From the NCBI RefSeq assembly GCF_900101815.1, contig NZ_FNAO01000002.1, forward strand, positions 124,001-188,000: a DNA stretch of 64,000 nucleotides, read 5' to 3'. The translations under genes were made by a program, and so were the position numbers. The notes under the pieces are model-generated. The model ran no database searches. It worked only from the letters and a program-made list of their open reading frames with translations, and was not told where the DNA came from. Below are positions 45,130 to 54,610 of this stretch, piece after piece. The DNA is from Pricia antarctica. GTDB taxonomy: Bacteria; Bacteroidota; Bacteroidia; Flavobacteriales; Flavobacteriaceae. Each line of letters begins with the position of its first letter. The stretch's first letter is position 1.

Positions 45130-46458
45130 ATGAAAAAGACCCTTGTATTCGTGTTGTTTGTTGCCGCATTGGGCTTTATTTCCTGCGAAGAGGATAAGGA
45201 CGATATTTTACCGGACTCTCGAGATTATTTGATAGCTACCCCCTTGACCACTGCATTGACAGCCTTTAAGGAAGAGGCCGTTTCCGTGACCGAGCCCGTA
45301 GCTATGCAGGAATCGGGAAAAATCTATGCCTATAAGAATTATGTGTTTGTCAATGACGTGAACAGGGGCTTTCATATTTTGGAAAATAGCGACCCGAGCG
45401 CCCCAAAAAATATCGGATTTATTAAGTTGGAAGGCAATTACGATATCTCCATCAAGGATGACCGGCTGTATGCCGATAGCTATGGGGATTTGGTCGTGCT
45501 GGATATTTCCGATATAGAAAACATTCCGCCTGCAAAAAGGATTAAAAATGCCATTTATCAGCCATATACCTGTACAGTGGGTTTCGATGTCGCATGGCCC
45601 CATGCCGATTTTTATGACTATGGCGATATGGATTTCACCAAGGAGGCCGTTATCGGATGGGAGGTAAAAACCGAACATTTGTCGAATTCCGAATTCGAAG
45701 ACAGGTTCGGTTATAATCCGAATGCTGTTTATTACGAAGATAGCGCGGCGTTTAATAATTTAAGTAGTAGTGACGCCGCCGCACCGAGCGCTCCAGAAAC
45801 GTCTACGACCGGTCAGGGCGGTTCATTGGCCCGATTTAGGATCGTGGGCGATTACCTGTACGCGGTGGAGTGGTCGAGTATCAATATTTTTGATATTTCG
45901 AATCTTGACAGTCCGAAAACCCTTCAAGAGGTCTATACTAACGGAGCGATCGAAACGATTTATAACCAAGGCGACATCCTTTTTCTCGGGGGTCAACAAG
46001 GTATGTATATCTATGATATTTCATCGCCGGAAACACCGATCTATATTTCAGAATTTATTCACGGCACCGCCTGTGATCCTGTAGTTGTCGATGGCGATTA
46101 TGCCTACGTTACCCTAAAGGGCGATACTTGGTGCGGAAATACCGAAAGCGGATTGTATATCGTTAACCTAAAGGATTTGAAAAATCCCGTGCTACAGAAA
46201 TTTTATCCGTTAAATGGTCCGAACGGATTGGGTTTCAAGGACGATAAATTGTTCATCTGCGACGGTTCGGACGGACTCAAGGTTTACGATAAAAGCAATG
46301 TAGACGATTTAAAACTCCTAAACCATTTCAAGGATATTGTTACCTACGATGTCATCCCTTTACAGAACTCGCTGCTTATGATCGGCGATAAGGTGCTGTA
46401 TCAATACAAGTATTTCGATGACAATATCCGGTTGCTGAGTACTTTTGATCTCAAATAG
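45130..46458 (+). CDS. LVIVD-repeat lipoprotein (beta-propeller)
   Basis: A 442-residue exported protein with lipoprotein signal (MKKTLVFVLFVAALGFISCE, Cys at residue 19). The mature part is built of repeats with the LVIVD pattern, each ending in an 'xDIS' or 'xDxS' turn: YGDLVVLDISDIENIPPAKR, WSSINIFDISNLDSPKTLQE, QQGMYIYDISSPETPIYISE and ESGLYIVNLKDLKNPVLQKF. This predicts a beta-propeller at the cell surface or in the periplasm. A Ser/Ala/Pro/Thr-rich insert lies near residues 213-235. No catalytic role is known. A terminator follows. Confidence 0.85.
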   Translation: MKKTLVFVLFVAALGFISCEEDKDDILPDSRDYLIATPLTTALTAFKEEAVSVTEPVAMQESGKIYAYKNYVFVNDVNRGFHILENSDPSAPKNIGFIKLEGNYDISIKDDRLYADSYGDLVVLDISDIENIPPAKRIKNAIYQPYTCTVGFDVAWPHADFYDYGDMDFTKEAVIGWEVKTEHLSNSEFEDRFGYNPNAVYYEDSAAFNNLSSSDAAAPSAPETSTTGQGGSLARFRIVGDYLYAVEWSSINIFDISNLDSPKTLQEVYTNGAIETIYNQGDILFLGGQQGMYIYDISSPETPIYISEFIHGTACDPVVVDGDYAYVTLKGDTWCGNTESGLYIVNLKDLKNPVLQKFYPLNGPNGLGFKDDKLFICDGSDGLKVYDKSNVDDLKLLNHFKDIVTYDVIPLQNSLLMIGDKVLYQYKYFDDNIRLLSTFDLK

Positions 46459-46477
46459 AACCATTGAAACCTTGGTG

Positions 46478-46507
46478 AAAACGCCCTTTGATTCAGGGCG
46501 TTTTTTT
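46478..46507 (+). terminator. Rho-independent terminator after the LVIVD gene
   Basis: ACGCCCT and AGGGCGT arms around TTGATTC, followed by a run of seven T, 20 bp after the stop codon. Confidence 0.85.
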
Positions 46508-46549
46508 ATGCATATATATAAGGTATGACCCTAAATTAAAAAATTCATT

Positions 46550-46557
46550 TACTTTTG
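46550..46557 (+). promoter_or_regulatory. -7 element of topA
   Basis: TACTTTTG (TAnnTTTG), 19 bp upstream of the topA ATG. No clear -33 TTG was seen. Confidence 0.5.
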
Positions 46558-46576
46558 TGGCTCGAAAAAACCATAT

Positions 46577-49084
46577 ATGGCCAAGAATTTAGTGATAGTT
46601 GAGTCGCCCGCAAAGGCAAAGACGATAGAAAAGTTTTTAGGAAAGGATTTTAAGGTGGAGTCCAGTTTCGGGCACATCGCTGATCTACCCTCCAAGGAAT
46701 TGGGGGTAGATGTGGAGAAAAATTTTGAGCCCAAGTACATCGTCGACAAAGATAAACAGGCACTCGTAAAAAAATTGAAGACCCTTGCCGATAAAGCGGA
46801 TATTATCTGGTTGGCGAGTGATGAAGACCGGGAAGGGGAAGCCATTTCGTGGCATTTGGCCGAGGAATTGAAGCTGGATAAGAAAAAGACCCGGCGTATC
46901 GTTTTCAACTCGATTACGAAATCGGCCATTCAAAAAGCGATTGAAAATCCTAGGGAAATTAATTATAATTTGGTAAATGCCCAACAGGCACGCCGAGTTT
47001 TGGACCGTTTGGTGGGATACGAACTATCTCCGGTACTTTGGAAAAAGATTAAACCGGGCCTTTCCGCAGGTCGGGTGCAGTCCGTTGCCGTGCGCTTGAT
47101 TGTTGAGCGCGAAAGGGATATTGAAGGCTTTGCGCCCGAAGCATCGTTTAAAATATCTGCAGAATTCAAAACTGAGGAAGGTAGTATTTTTACCGCTAAA
47201 CTATATAAAACCTTTGCGACCCAATCAGCAGCTGAGAAGTTTCTAACCCAAAATATCGGCGCCGATTTTTCGGTTGGGAATTTGGATAAGAAACCTGCTA
47301 AGAAATCGCCTTCCGCACCGTTTACGACATCCACATTACAACAGGAAGCCTCAAGAAAACTTTATTTTTCGGTAGGGAGAACCATGCAGGTCGCCCAACG
47401 CCTCTACGAAGCGGGCTTGATCACGTACATGAGAACCGATAGCGTCAACCTTTCAGGCGAGGCCATTTCTGCCGCAAAAGACGCCATTATTGACAATTAT
47501 GGTGAAAAATACAGTACGGTCCGAAATTTTAAGGGAAAATCAAAGGGTGCCCAAGAAGCCCACGAGGCCATTCGTCCCACGGAGATGACCAATTCATCGC
47601 CTTCTTTGGAGCGCGACCAATCAAAACTTTATGATCTGATATGGAAACGTACCATCGCCTCACAAATGAGCGATGCCCAATTGGAACGCACCAATGTAAA
47701 GATCAAGGCCAGTACCCATTCCGAGGAATTTACGGCCAATGGCGAGGTTATTAAATTCGACGGATTTCTCAAGGTATACCTTGAAAGTTCCGATGAAGAA
47801 GACACTCCTGAAGAACAAGACGGAATGCTGCCCGCCATGAAAGTCGGTGAAACCTTGCTGAACAATTATATTTCGGCGACCGAACGTTTTACAAGGCCAC
47901 CCTACCGTTTTACGGAAGCATCCCTTGTAAAAAAATTGGAAGAGCTAGGTATCGGGCGACCTTCAACCTACGCACCGACCATATCGACCATTCAAAATAG
48001 GGGATATGTGGAGAAAGGTACGATCGAAGGTATCGAAAGAAAATACGTACAGTTATTATTGGAATCCGGATCTGTCAAAGCAAGGAAGCTGACCGAGACC
48101 GTGGGATCGGATAAGGGCAAAATGGTACCTACCGACATTGGTATGATCGTCACCGATTTTTTGGTGAGCCATTTCGGGAACATTTTGGATTACAATTTTA
48201 CCGCTAGGGTAGAGGAAGAATTTGACGAAATTGCGGAGGGCGATGAAGATTGGCAAAAGGTGATGAAAAACTTTTATAAAGATTTTCATCCCACCGTGCT
48301 CGATGTAGAGGAAAACGCCGACCGCGCCAGCGGGGAGCGGGTCTTGGGCGAAGATCCCAAGTCGGGCAGGCAGGTCTCCGTTCGTTTGGGCCGGTTCGGG
48401 CCGATGGTACAGATGGGCACGGTCGACGATGAGGAAAAACCCAAGTTCGCAAGCCTGTTGCCAGACCAGTCCCTTGCTACAATAACCTACGATGAGGCTA
48501 TGGAACTGTTCAAGCTTCCAAGAAAACTGGGGGTTTTTGAAGGCGAGGAGGTAGAGGCCAATGTGGGCCGATATGGCCCATATGTACGTTTCGGTAAAAA
48601 GTTCGTATCCCTTGGAAAAGATGAAAGTGCTTTCGAGGTCGATTTTGAAAGGGCTGTGGAGCTTATTAAGGAAAAGCAAAAGGCCGATGCCCCTATTTTT
48701 AGCTATGAGGATAAGGATGTAACGAAGGGAACGGGCCGTTTCGGGCCGTTTATCAAATGGGACGGCATGTTCATCAATGTCAACAAAAAGTATGATTTCG
48801 ATAACCTATCGGAGGCCGACGTGATCGAACTGATCGAGGCCAAAAAACAAAAGGAAATCGATAAGGTCGTTCAAAATTGGGAAGAAGAAGGCATCCGCAT
48901 CGAAAAAGCCCGATGGGGCCGACATAATATTATAAAAGGAAAGACCAAAGTAGAGCTTGCCAAATCGGTGGATGCGGCGGCCATGTCTTTGAAAGAGGCA
49001 CAGGCCTTAATCGAGAAGAAGGCCCCGAAGAAAAAATCGGCAAAGAAAGCACCAAAGAAAAAGAAGACGGCGAAGAAGAAATAG
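46577..49084 (+). CDS. topA: DNA topoisomerase I
   Basis: A type IA topoisomerase of 835 residues relaxing negative supercoils. The Toprim domain starts NLVIVESPAKAKTIEKFLGK and contains ASDEDREGEAISWHLAEEL. The active-site Tyr is in EAGLITYMRTDSVNLS near residue 284. LGIGRPSTYAPTISTIQNRG and repeated GRFGPxVxxG/GRYGPYVRFG modules fill the C-terminal half in place of the E. coli zinc fingers. The last 30 residues are a Lys/Ala/Pro tail (KKAPKKKSAKKAPKKKKTAK) like histone H1, probably a non-specific DNA-binding extension. It has its own -7 element. Confidence 0.97.
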   Translation: MAKNLVIVESPAKAKTIEKFLGKDFKVESSFGHIADLPSKELGVDVEKNFEPKYIVDKDKQALVKKLKTLADKADIIWLASDEDREGEAISWHLAEELKLDKKKTRRIVFNSITKSAIQKAIENPREINYNLVNAQQARRVLDRLVGYELSPVLWKKIKPGLSAGRVQSVAVRLIVERERDIEGFAPEASFKISAEFKTEEGSIFTAKLYKTFATQSAAEKFLTQNIGADFSVGNLDKKPAKKSPSAPFTTSTLQQEASRKLYFSVGRTMQVAQRLYEAGLITYMRTDSVNLSGEAISAAKDAIIDNYGEKYSTVRNFKGKSKGAQEAHEAIRPTEMTNSSPSLERDQSKLYDLIWKRTIASQMSDAQLERTNVKIKASTHSEEFTANGEVIKFDGFLKVYLESSDEEDTPEEQDGMLPAMKVGETLLNNYISATERFTRPPYRFTEASLVKKLEELGIGRPSTYAPTISTIQNRGYVEKGTIEGIERKYVQLLLESGSVKARKLTETVGSDKGKMVPTDIGMIVTDFLVSHFGNILDYNFTARVEEEFDEIAEGDEDWQKVMKNFYKDFHPTVLDVEENADRASGERVLGEDPKSGRQVSVRLGRFGPMVQMGTVDDEEKPKFASLLPDQSLATITYDEAMELFKLPRKLGVFEGEEVEANVGRYGPYVRFGKKFVSLGKDESAFEVDFERAVELIKEKQKADAPIFSYEDKDVTKGTGRFGPFIKWDGMFINVNKKYDFDNLSEADVIELIEAKKQKEIDKVVQNWEEEGIRIEKARWGRHNIIKGKTKVELAKSVDAAAMSLKEAQALIEKKAPKKKSAKKAPKKKKTAKKK

Positions 49085-49406
49085 GCGATTGCAATCACTG
49101 TAGCCCTTTCAAAAACATTCGCCTTTGCGAGGAGCGACTTCGAAGTTCGATTTAAGAGATGATTTCCCGCGACGCGGCAAACTGGTTAACCCACATGGGG
49201 TTAAAGACTTTTCGATGGCTGCAACAGATTGCCGCGTCGCCTTTGACATTGGAATATATTTAAAATTAGCAGTTGGCTCCTTCCAATGACGAGCAAAACC
49301 AGCATCTTGCACCGAATTCCTAGCACCTTGCCCCTAACTCTTTTCCTTTTTACCTCTTCCAACCCCAAACTATAAACTCCATAAAACAAACCCATAAACA
49401 ACAACA
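49085..49406. other. Intergenic region between topA and the arginase-fold gene
   Basis: A 322-bp gap. The first two thirds hold the inverted-repeat element; the rest (about 49310-49390) is a C/T-rich tract with near-repeats of CTTGCCCCTAACTC type. I saw no exact TAnnTTTG element and no RNA gene. Confidence 0.45.
49131..49240. repeat. Dispersed inverted-repeat element downstream of topA
   Basis: GCGACGCGGCAAACTG (49169-49184) pairs with CAGATTGCCGCGTCGC (49225-49240), 15 of 16 bases. The flank TTTGCGAGGAGCGACTTCG and the inner GGCAA / CAGATTG words match the common bacterial TTGCGAGGAGCG...CAATCTG type of repeat. A related element is at 55586-55702. Confidence 0.6.
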
Positions 49407-50564
49407 ATGGCATTTGATTTTCTTACTCCCGTCGAAGACAAAGTCCTCGCACACTGTGAACTGCTTCCGGCACAGGCCTTAGGCAAATACCTGAAAATTC
49501 ATACAAAACGCGACGGACTCCCCAACCTTGAATCCATATCCATCGCCATCCTCGGCGTACGTGAATCCCGCAACGCCTTTGAGAAGAAACCTGAAAAACT
49601 GAATATTTCTGCCATCCGTATTCAACTTTACAAGTTATTTCGCGGCAACTGGAATTCCAACCTCGCCGATATGGGCAATATCGAAGAAGGCGAAACGGTG
49701 GAAGATACCTATTTTGTGGTCCGGAACGCGCTGGCCGAACTAGTGCGGAAAAATATCGTCCCCGTTATTATAGGTGCGACCCAAGATATTACCTACCCTG
49801 CCTATCGGGCGTTCGACGGTATCAAAGACCTGGTCAATCTGGTGGCCGTAGACAGTCGCTTCGATTTCGGGATGGACGATGAACTTATCTCCTCACATTC
49901 CTATATGAGCAAAATCATTACCGAAAAACCCAATAATCTTTTCAATTTTTCGAACATCGGCTACCAGAGCTATTTTAATGCCCAGGAAGAAATCGATTTA
50001 ATGGAACGGCTATTTTTCGATGCCTATCGCCTAGGCGAGTTGGGTGCCGATATTTCATTGGCCGAACCGGTCTTGCGCAACGCCCACATGATCAGTATGG
50101 ACGCCCGTGCCGTACGTGCCAGCGAAATCGGTCTATCCGACAGTTTCTCTCCAAATGGTTTTACCGGCCGCGAAATATGTGCGATTGCACGATATGCCGG
50201 TATCAGCGATAACGTAAGCATTTTTGGTATCTATGAGATGGAGAATACCGTTCAATCCGCCCAGTTGATGGCACAGATTATTTGGTATTTTGTCGAGGGT
50301 TTTAATTTTCGCATCACCGAATCACCCTACAACAGGGCCGATGACTTCACTAAATATAACGTTCCGACCGATATTGAGCAGTTGGTGTTCTACAAAAGCC
50401 ATCTTACGGATCGGTGGTGGGTAGAGGTACCCTCCATCTTGGCGCCGCATACTAAAACAAATTCACCGGCGTTATTACCTTGCACCGAGAAAGACTATCT
50501 GGAGGCCTGCGACCAGAACATTCCCGAAAGGTGGTACAAAGCCTACAAGAAAGGCTTTAATTAA
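49407..50564 (+). CDS. Arginase/formimidoylglutamase-fold protein with degenerate metal site
   Basis: A 385-residue protein of the ureohydrolase fold, close in style to formimidoylglutamases of Flavobacteriia. The three metal motifs are altered: the usual GGxH is GATQD (Gln126), DAHxD is DSRFD (Asp149, Arg151, Asp153), and SxDxDxxDP is SMDARAVRAS (Asp232, Arg234). Three of six manganese ligands are therefore missing, and two became Arg. Hydrolysis of guanidino groups looks unlikely; a structural or regulatory role is possible. It precedes gldK by 123 bp in the same direction, an association I recall in other Flavobacteriia. Automatic annotation would probably call it an active formimidoylglutamase. 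Confidence 0.8.
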   Translation: MAFDFLTPVEDKVLAHCELLPAQALGKYLKIHTKRDGLPNLESISIAILGVRESRNAFEKKPEKLNISAIRIQLYKLFRGNWNSNLADMGNIEEGETVEDTYFVVRNALAELVRKNIVPVIIGATQDITYPAYRAFDGIKDLVNLVAVDSRFDFGMDDELISSHSYMSKIITEKPNNLFNFSNIGYQSYFNAQEEIDLMERLFFDAYRLGELGADISLAEPVLRNAHMISMDARAVRASEIGLSDSFSPNGFTGREICAIARYAGISDNVSIFGIYEMENTVQSAQLMAQIIWYFVEGFNFRITESPYNRADDFTKYNVPTDIEQLVFYKSHLTDRWWVEVPSILAPHTKTNSPALLPCTEKDYLEACDQNIPERWYKAYKKGFN

Positions 50565-50687
50565 GGCGAAAAAAAATAAAGTATAATTGCCGCTGATACA
50601 ATAATTTGACCAAATCGCAGTTTTAGAGTGTAGAATAAAAGTAATTTTTTTGCAGTCAATAATCAGAATCGAAATTTAACCTAAAGT

Positions 50688-52043
50688 ATGAAAAAGCTAT
50701 TGTTATCATCTATAGCGTTTGTTTTTTTACTCAGCAGTTGCGGGTCAAAGACAAAAGGAGAGCTAGTAGGGGCCGAAGGTAGAAAATGGTATCCCGAAAA
50801 GCCCTACGGTATGGAACTCATTCCTAGGGGGGCGTTTATCATGGGTAAATCCGAAGAGGATCAGGCTAAGCTCTTGAACGCACCTACTAAGACCGTTACG
50901 GTACGATCGTTCTATATGGATGATACCGAAATTACGAACAGTGAATACCGCCAGTTTGTAGAGTGGGTAAAGGATTCCATCACGAGAACAAAATTGGCTG
51001 TTTTAGCTGACGAATTACAAATAGGCCCGGAAGAAGGTGGAATCGGTGACTACGCATTTAAGGATGCCGATACCACTAAATTATCCGCCTATGATAAATA
51101 TATGCTGGATAATTACGCCGGTATGAGTGATAATTTCTATGAAGGAAGGGCTTTGAATAAGGATCAAGACCTCATTTGGGACATCTCCGAATATCCAGAT
51201 GAGTACTACACCGAGATTATGGACTCTATGTATATTTCCGAGGATGAATCCTACAACGGCCAACGTTCGATCGACGTCACCAAATTGAAGTACAAATACA
51301 GTTGGATGGATATCGATGCTGCCGCACGGGCCAAAACGGGAAGCAGAAAAGATTTTATCCGCCAGGAAGAATTGAATATCTATCCCGATACGACGGTTTG
51401 GATCCGCGACTTCGAATATTCGTACAACGAGCCGATGCACAACGATTACTTTTGGCACGATGCTTACAGTGAATATCCTGTTGTTGGTGTTTCTTGGGCA
51501 CAGGCCAGGGCTTTCTGCAACTGGAGGACCAAGTTCAAGAACGATGATCAGAAAAGCCGTGGCAAGCAGTTTGTCAACCAGTTCAGGTTGCCTACCGAAG
51601 CGGAATGGGAATATGCGGCCAGAGGCGGTATCGAAAGCGGTACCTATCCATGGGGAGGTCCTTACGTGATAAGCGATACGGGATGTTTTATGGCCAACTT
51701 CAAACCACAGCGTGGTGATTATGCGGCCGATTCAGCGCTTTATACCGTAGAGGCGAAGTCTTACGAACCGAACGATTTCAACCTGTACAACATGGCCGGT
51801 AACGTTTCGGAGTGGACGAACTCCAGCTACGATCCTGCATCCTACGATTTCGTGTCTACCATGAACCCGAATGGCGGCGATGGCTCGAACGAACGAAAGG
51901 TAATCCGTGGCGGGTCTTGGAAAGATGTTGCCTACTTCTTGCAAGTTAGTACCCGTGATTACGAGTATGCGGATTCCGCACGTAGTTATATCGGTTTCCG
52001 TACCGTACAGGATTACATGGGGGAGGAAGATTCAACACAATAA
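50688..52043 (+). CDS. gldK: Gliding motility / type IX secretion lipoprotein GldK
   Basis: An outer-membrane lipoprotein of 451 residues (signal MKKLLLSSIAFVFLLSSCGS). The mature part is an FGE/sulfatase-modifying-factor fold: PYGMELIPRGAFIMGKSEED, then FYMDDTEITNSEYRQFVEWV, RLPTEAEWEYAARGG, NMAGNVSEWTNSSYD and KVIRGGSWKDVAYFLQVSTR, without the FGE catalytic Cys pair. By family GldK forms periplasmic rings with GldN in the type IX secretion system. It is first in gldKLMN. A 245-bp gap separates it from gldL, longer than the other gaps in the operon. Confidence 0.96.
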   Translation: MKKLLLSSIAFVFLLSSCGSKTKGELVGAEGRKWYPEKPYGMELIPRGAFIMGKSEEDQAKLLNAPTKTVTVRSFYMDDTEITNSEYRQFVEWVKDSITRTKLAVLADELQIGPEEGGIGDYAFKDADTTKLSAYDKYMLDNYAGMSDNFYEGRALNKDQDLIWDISEYPDEYYTEIMDSMYISEDESYNGQRSIDVTKLKYKYSWMDIDAAARAKTGSRKDFIRQEELNIYPDTTVWIRDFEYSYNEPMHNDYFWHDAYSEYPVVGVSWAQARAFCNWRTKFKNDDQKSRGKQFVNQFRLPTEAEWEYAARGGIESGTYPWGGPYVISDTGCFMANFKPQRGDYAADSALYTVEAKSYEPNDFNLYNMAGNVSEWTNSSYDPASYDFVSTMNPNGGDGSNERKVIRGGSWKDVAYFLQVSTRDYEYADSARSYIGFRTVQDYMGEEDSTQ

Positions 52044-52288
52044 AAAGCGCGTCCGTTAAAAAAAAGGATACACTACTATTTTTTAGTTATTACCTACAAT
52101 ACCTGAAAACCAGTAGCTGAAAATATTTTTAACGGTATTTTCAAAATAGATCGAGAATATTATTTTAGAAGAAGATTTTTAAAAGTTCAAATACACAAAT
52201 ACAAATACCCATCAACGAAAGTTGATTAAAGTCAAACGCAAACCAAATCTTTAGTATTAACATTAAATTTCAAATTAAATCTTAAATT

Positions 52289-52939
52289 ATGGCACAGTCA
52301 AAATCAACAAAGAAGTTATTCAACATGGCCTACGGCCTTGGTGCATCGGTAGTAATCATTGGTGCATTGTTCAAAATCCTTCACTGGGAAATCGGTCCGC
52401 TTACAGGGGGTCTTTTACTCGCAGTAGGTCTTATTACGGAGGCACTTATTTTTGCTATCAGTGCATTTGAACCTGTCGACGATGAATTGGATTGGGCATT
52501 GGTCTATCCTGAATTGGCCGGTGGCAATTCCTTAGGGAAAACCAACGAAGCTGCAGAAATGAAGGAAGCCGAAGCTTCTTTGTCCGCCAAATTGGACAAC
52601 CTTTTGAAAGAGGCCGGTGTCGATGCCAACTTGATGGAAAGTTTGGGTTCAAGCATCCGCAACTTCGAAGGTGCCGCCAAAGGTATCGCCCCGACAGTAG
52701 ATGCTATGCAGTCTACGAAGAAATATTCCGATGAAATGGTTCAGGCCGCCAGTCAAATGGAATCATTGAACAGTCTTTATAAGGTACAGCTGGAGAGTGC
52801 TAGCAGGCAAGCTTCCATTAATGAGGAACAATTGCAAAATGCCAGCGCGCTTAAAGATCAAATGGAATCTTTAGCCACCAACCTATCTTCTTTGAACGGA
52901 GTATACGGTGGTATGTTGACCGCAATGAATAGAAACTAA
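52289..52939 (+). CDS. gldL: Gliding motor protein GldL
   Basis: A cytoplasmic-membrane protein of 216 residues and the stator part of the proton-driven GldLM motor. Two membrane helices lie near residues 15-32 and 37-57 (GASVVIIGALFKILHWEIGP, GGLLLAVGLITEALIFAISA). Polar residues Tyr15, Lys29, His32 and the intramembrane Glu51 correspond to residues known to matter in Flavobacterium johnsoniae GldL. The cytoplasmic C-terminal part is helical and coiled-coil-like (MVQAASQMESLNSLYKVQLE). It is followed 53 bp later by gldM. Confidence 0.96.
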   Translation: MAQSKSTKKLFNMAYGLGASVVIIGALFKILHWEIGPLTGGLLLAVGLITEALIFAISAFEPVDDELDWALVYPELAGGNSLGKTNEAAEMKEAEASLSAKLDNLLKEAGVDANLMESLGSSIRNFEGAAKGIAPTVDAMQSTKKYSDEMVQAASQMESLNSLYKVQLESASRQASINEEQLQNASALKDQMESLATNLSSLNGVYGGMLTAMNRN

Positions 52940-52992
52940 TTAGAGATTAGTTAACCCCAAATCAAAGTATTAACAAAATCTAATTAGAAAAC

Positions 52993-54552
52993 ATGGCAGG
53001 AGGAAAAGAAACACCACGTCAGAAGATGATCAACCTTATGTACTTGATCTTCATCGCGATGCTGGCACTCAACATGAGTAAGGAAGTTTTGGCCGCGTTC
53101 GGTATTATGAACGAAAAGCTAGAAGCTTCGAACGAAAAGATGGTCGACAGTAATGATAATTACTTGGCCAATCTCGACACCAAGGCAACCGAAGATCCCG
53201 CAAAGTATGCTGATCTTTATAAGAATGCCCAACGGATAAAGGAAATGTCCGCCGAATATTACACCTATTTAGCAGGTCTGAAAGCAGAACTGATGGAAGG
53301 TACCGAAGACCCAAAGGATTATGCGGTCATGGACAAGTCCGATCATTTGGACGAGAAATTCTTCCAAGGCGATAACCTTGCCGAAGGTGGAAAGGAATTT
53401 ATGAAGCGTATCACCGACTATCGTAACAACGTATCCGCTATCGTTCCCGAAGGAATTAAAGAATCTGTAAAGACGCGATTCAAGACCGGTGACGAAAACG
53501 GAAAAGTCGTAAAGCGCGACGGTAGCAAGCAAGACTGGATCAACTACAACTATGAAGGCTTCCCACAGGTAGCGTCATTGGCCAAGTTGACCGCTTTGCA
53601 GGCCGATGTCAAAGCGACCGAAGAATCCGCTTTGAAAGCGATGTTGGAAGGTGAATTGAGCAGCCAGGTATCGTTGAAGAATTTTGCGACTTCGTTATTG
53701 GGTAGCAAGTCTGCTTACTACAGTGGCGAAAAGTATGATGGTAAGATCATCATCAGCAAAACGGATAACTCTTCCACACCGGTGAAAGCCGATTTGACCT
53801 TAGATGGTCGTAAGCTTTCCGAAGGGTCGGATTATCGTTTGGAGGCCGGTGGCGTCAAAATGCTGATCGGTGCAGGTTCGCCTGGTGATCATGAAGTGAA
53901 AGGTACGCTCTACTTTCAGCAAGATGGTAATGAGATCGAAGTTCCCGTTAGTAATAGCTTTGCCGTAATCAGCAAGCCGAATTCCGCTTTGATCGCAGCC
54001 GATAAGATGAACGTTGTTTATCGTGGTGTTGCCAACCCCATGTCGATTTCCATCCCTGGAATTCCTGACAATAAGGTAAGCGCATCTGCCCCTGGTCTGA
54101 AGAAAGTAAGTGCCAGTAAGTACATCATGAACCCACAAGGGGGTAGAACTGTAAAGATCACCGCTTCGGGTACATTACCTGATGGCCAACGCATCTCTAC
54201 GCCAGCTGAATTCCGAATTAAGGATATTCCACGGCCCGCAGGTACGGTCAGCAAACAAGACGGTACCGTTAAACTGCCTAAAAGCAATTTGGAAATTGCT
54301 ACTATCGGCGCGATGTTAGAGGATTTTGATTTCGACCTAAACCTAGCGGTTAGCGGCTTCAAATTCAAAGTGCCCGGCCAACCCACGGTCAGTGTCAACG
54401 GTGACAAGTTGAACGAGATGGCGAAAACGGCCTTGAAGAGAGCTAAAAGAGGCGACGTCGTCCAGATATTCGATGTAGAAGCTTACATTACCAATAACAA
54501 AACGTATAAATTGAAGAAAGTGTCTCCCGTAATTGTGGAGTTAACAAACTAA
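52993..54552 (+). CDS. gldM: Gliding motor protein GldM
   Basis: A 519-residue inner-membrane protein with one N-terminal span (MINLMYLIFIAMLALNMSKE) and a long periplasmic region of four domains, transmitting motor force from GldL to the GldKN ring. The first domain is helical (residues 35-220) and the later ones are beta-rich, including YYSGEKYDGKIIISKTDNSS, AADKMNVVYRGVANPMSISI, and FKVPGQPTVSVNGDKLNEMA at the end. Length and features match the family. A short start segment (AGGKETPRQKM) precedes the span, as expected. Confidence 0.96.
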   Translation: MAGGKETPRQKMINLMYLIFIAMLALNMSKEVLAAFGIMNEKLEASNEKMVDSNDNYLANLDTKATEDPAKYADLYKNAQRIKEMSAEYYTYLAGLKAELMEGTEDPKDYAVMDKSDHLDEKFFQGDNLAEGGKEFMKRITDYRNNVSAIVPEGIKESVKTRFKTGDENGKVVKRDGSKQDWINYNYEGFPQVASLAKLTALQADVKATEESALKAMLEGELSSQVSLKNFATSLLGSKSAYYSGEKYDGKIIISKTDNSSTPVKADLTLDGRKLSEGSDYRLEAGGVKMLIGAGSPGDHEVKGTLYFQQDGNEIEVPVSNSFAVISKPNSALIAADKMNVVYRGVANPMSISIPGIPDNKVSASAPGLKKVSASKYIMNPQGGRTVKITASGTLPDGQRISTPAEFRIKDIPRPAGTVSKQDGTVKLPKSNLEIATIGAMLEDFDFDLNLAVSGFKFKVPGQPTVSVNGDKLNEMAKTALKRAKRGDVVQIFDVEAYITNNKTYKLKKVSPVIVELTN

Positions 54553-54610
54553 TAACAGGTAAAAAACCGGGTGGACTTATACGTCGCCCGGTACTTTAAA
54601 ATTGACAAAC

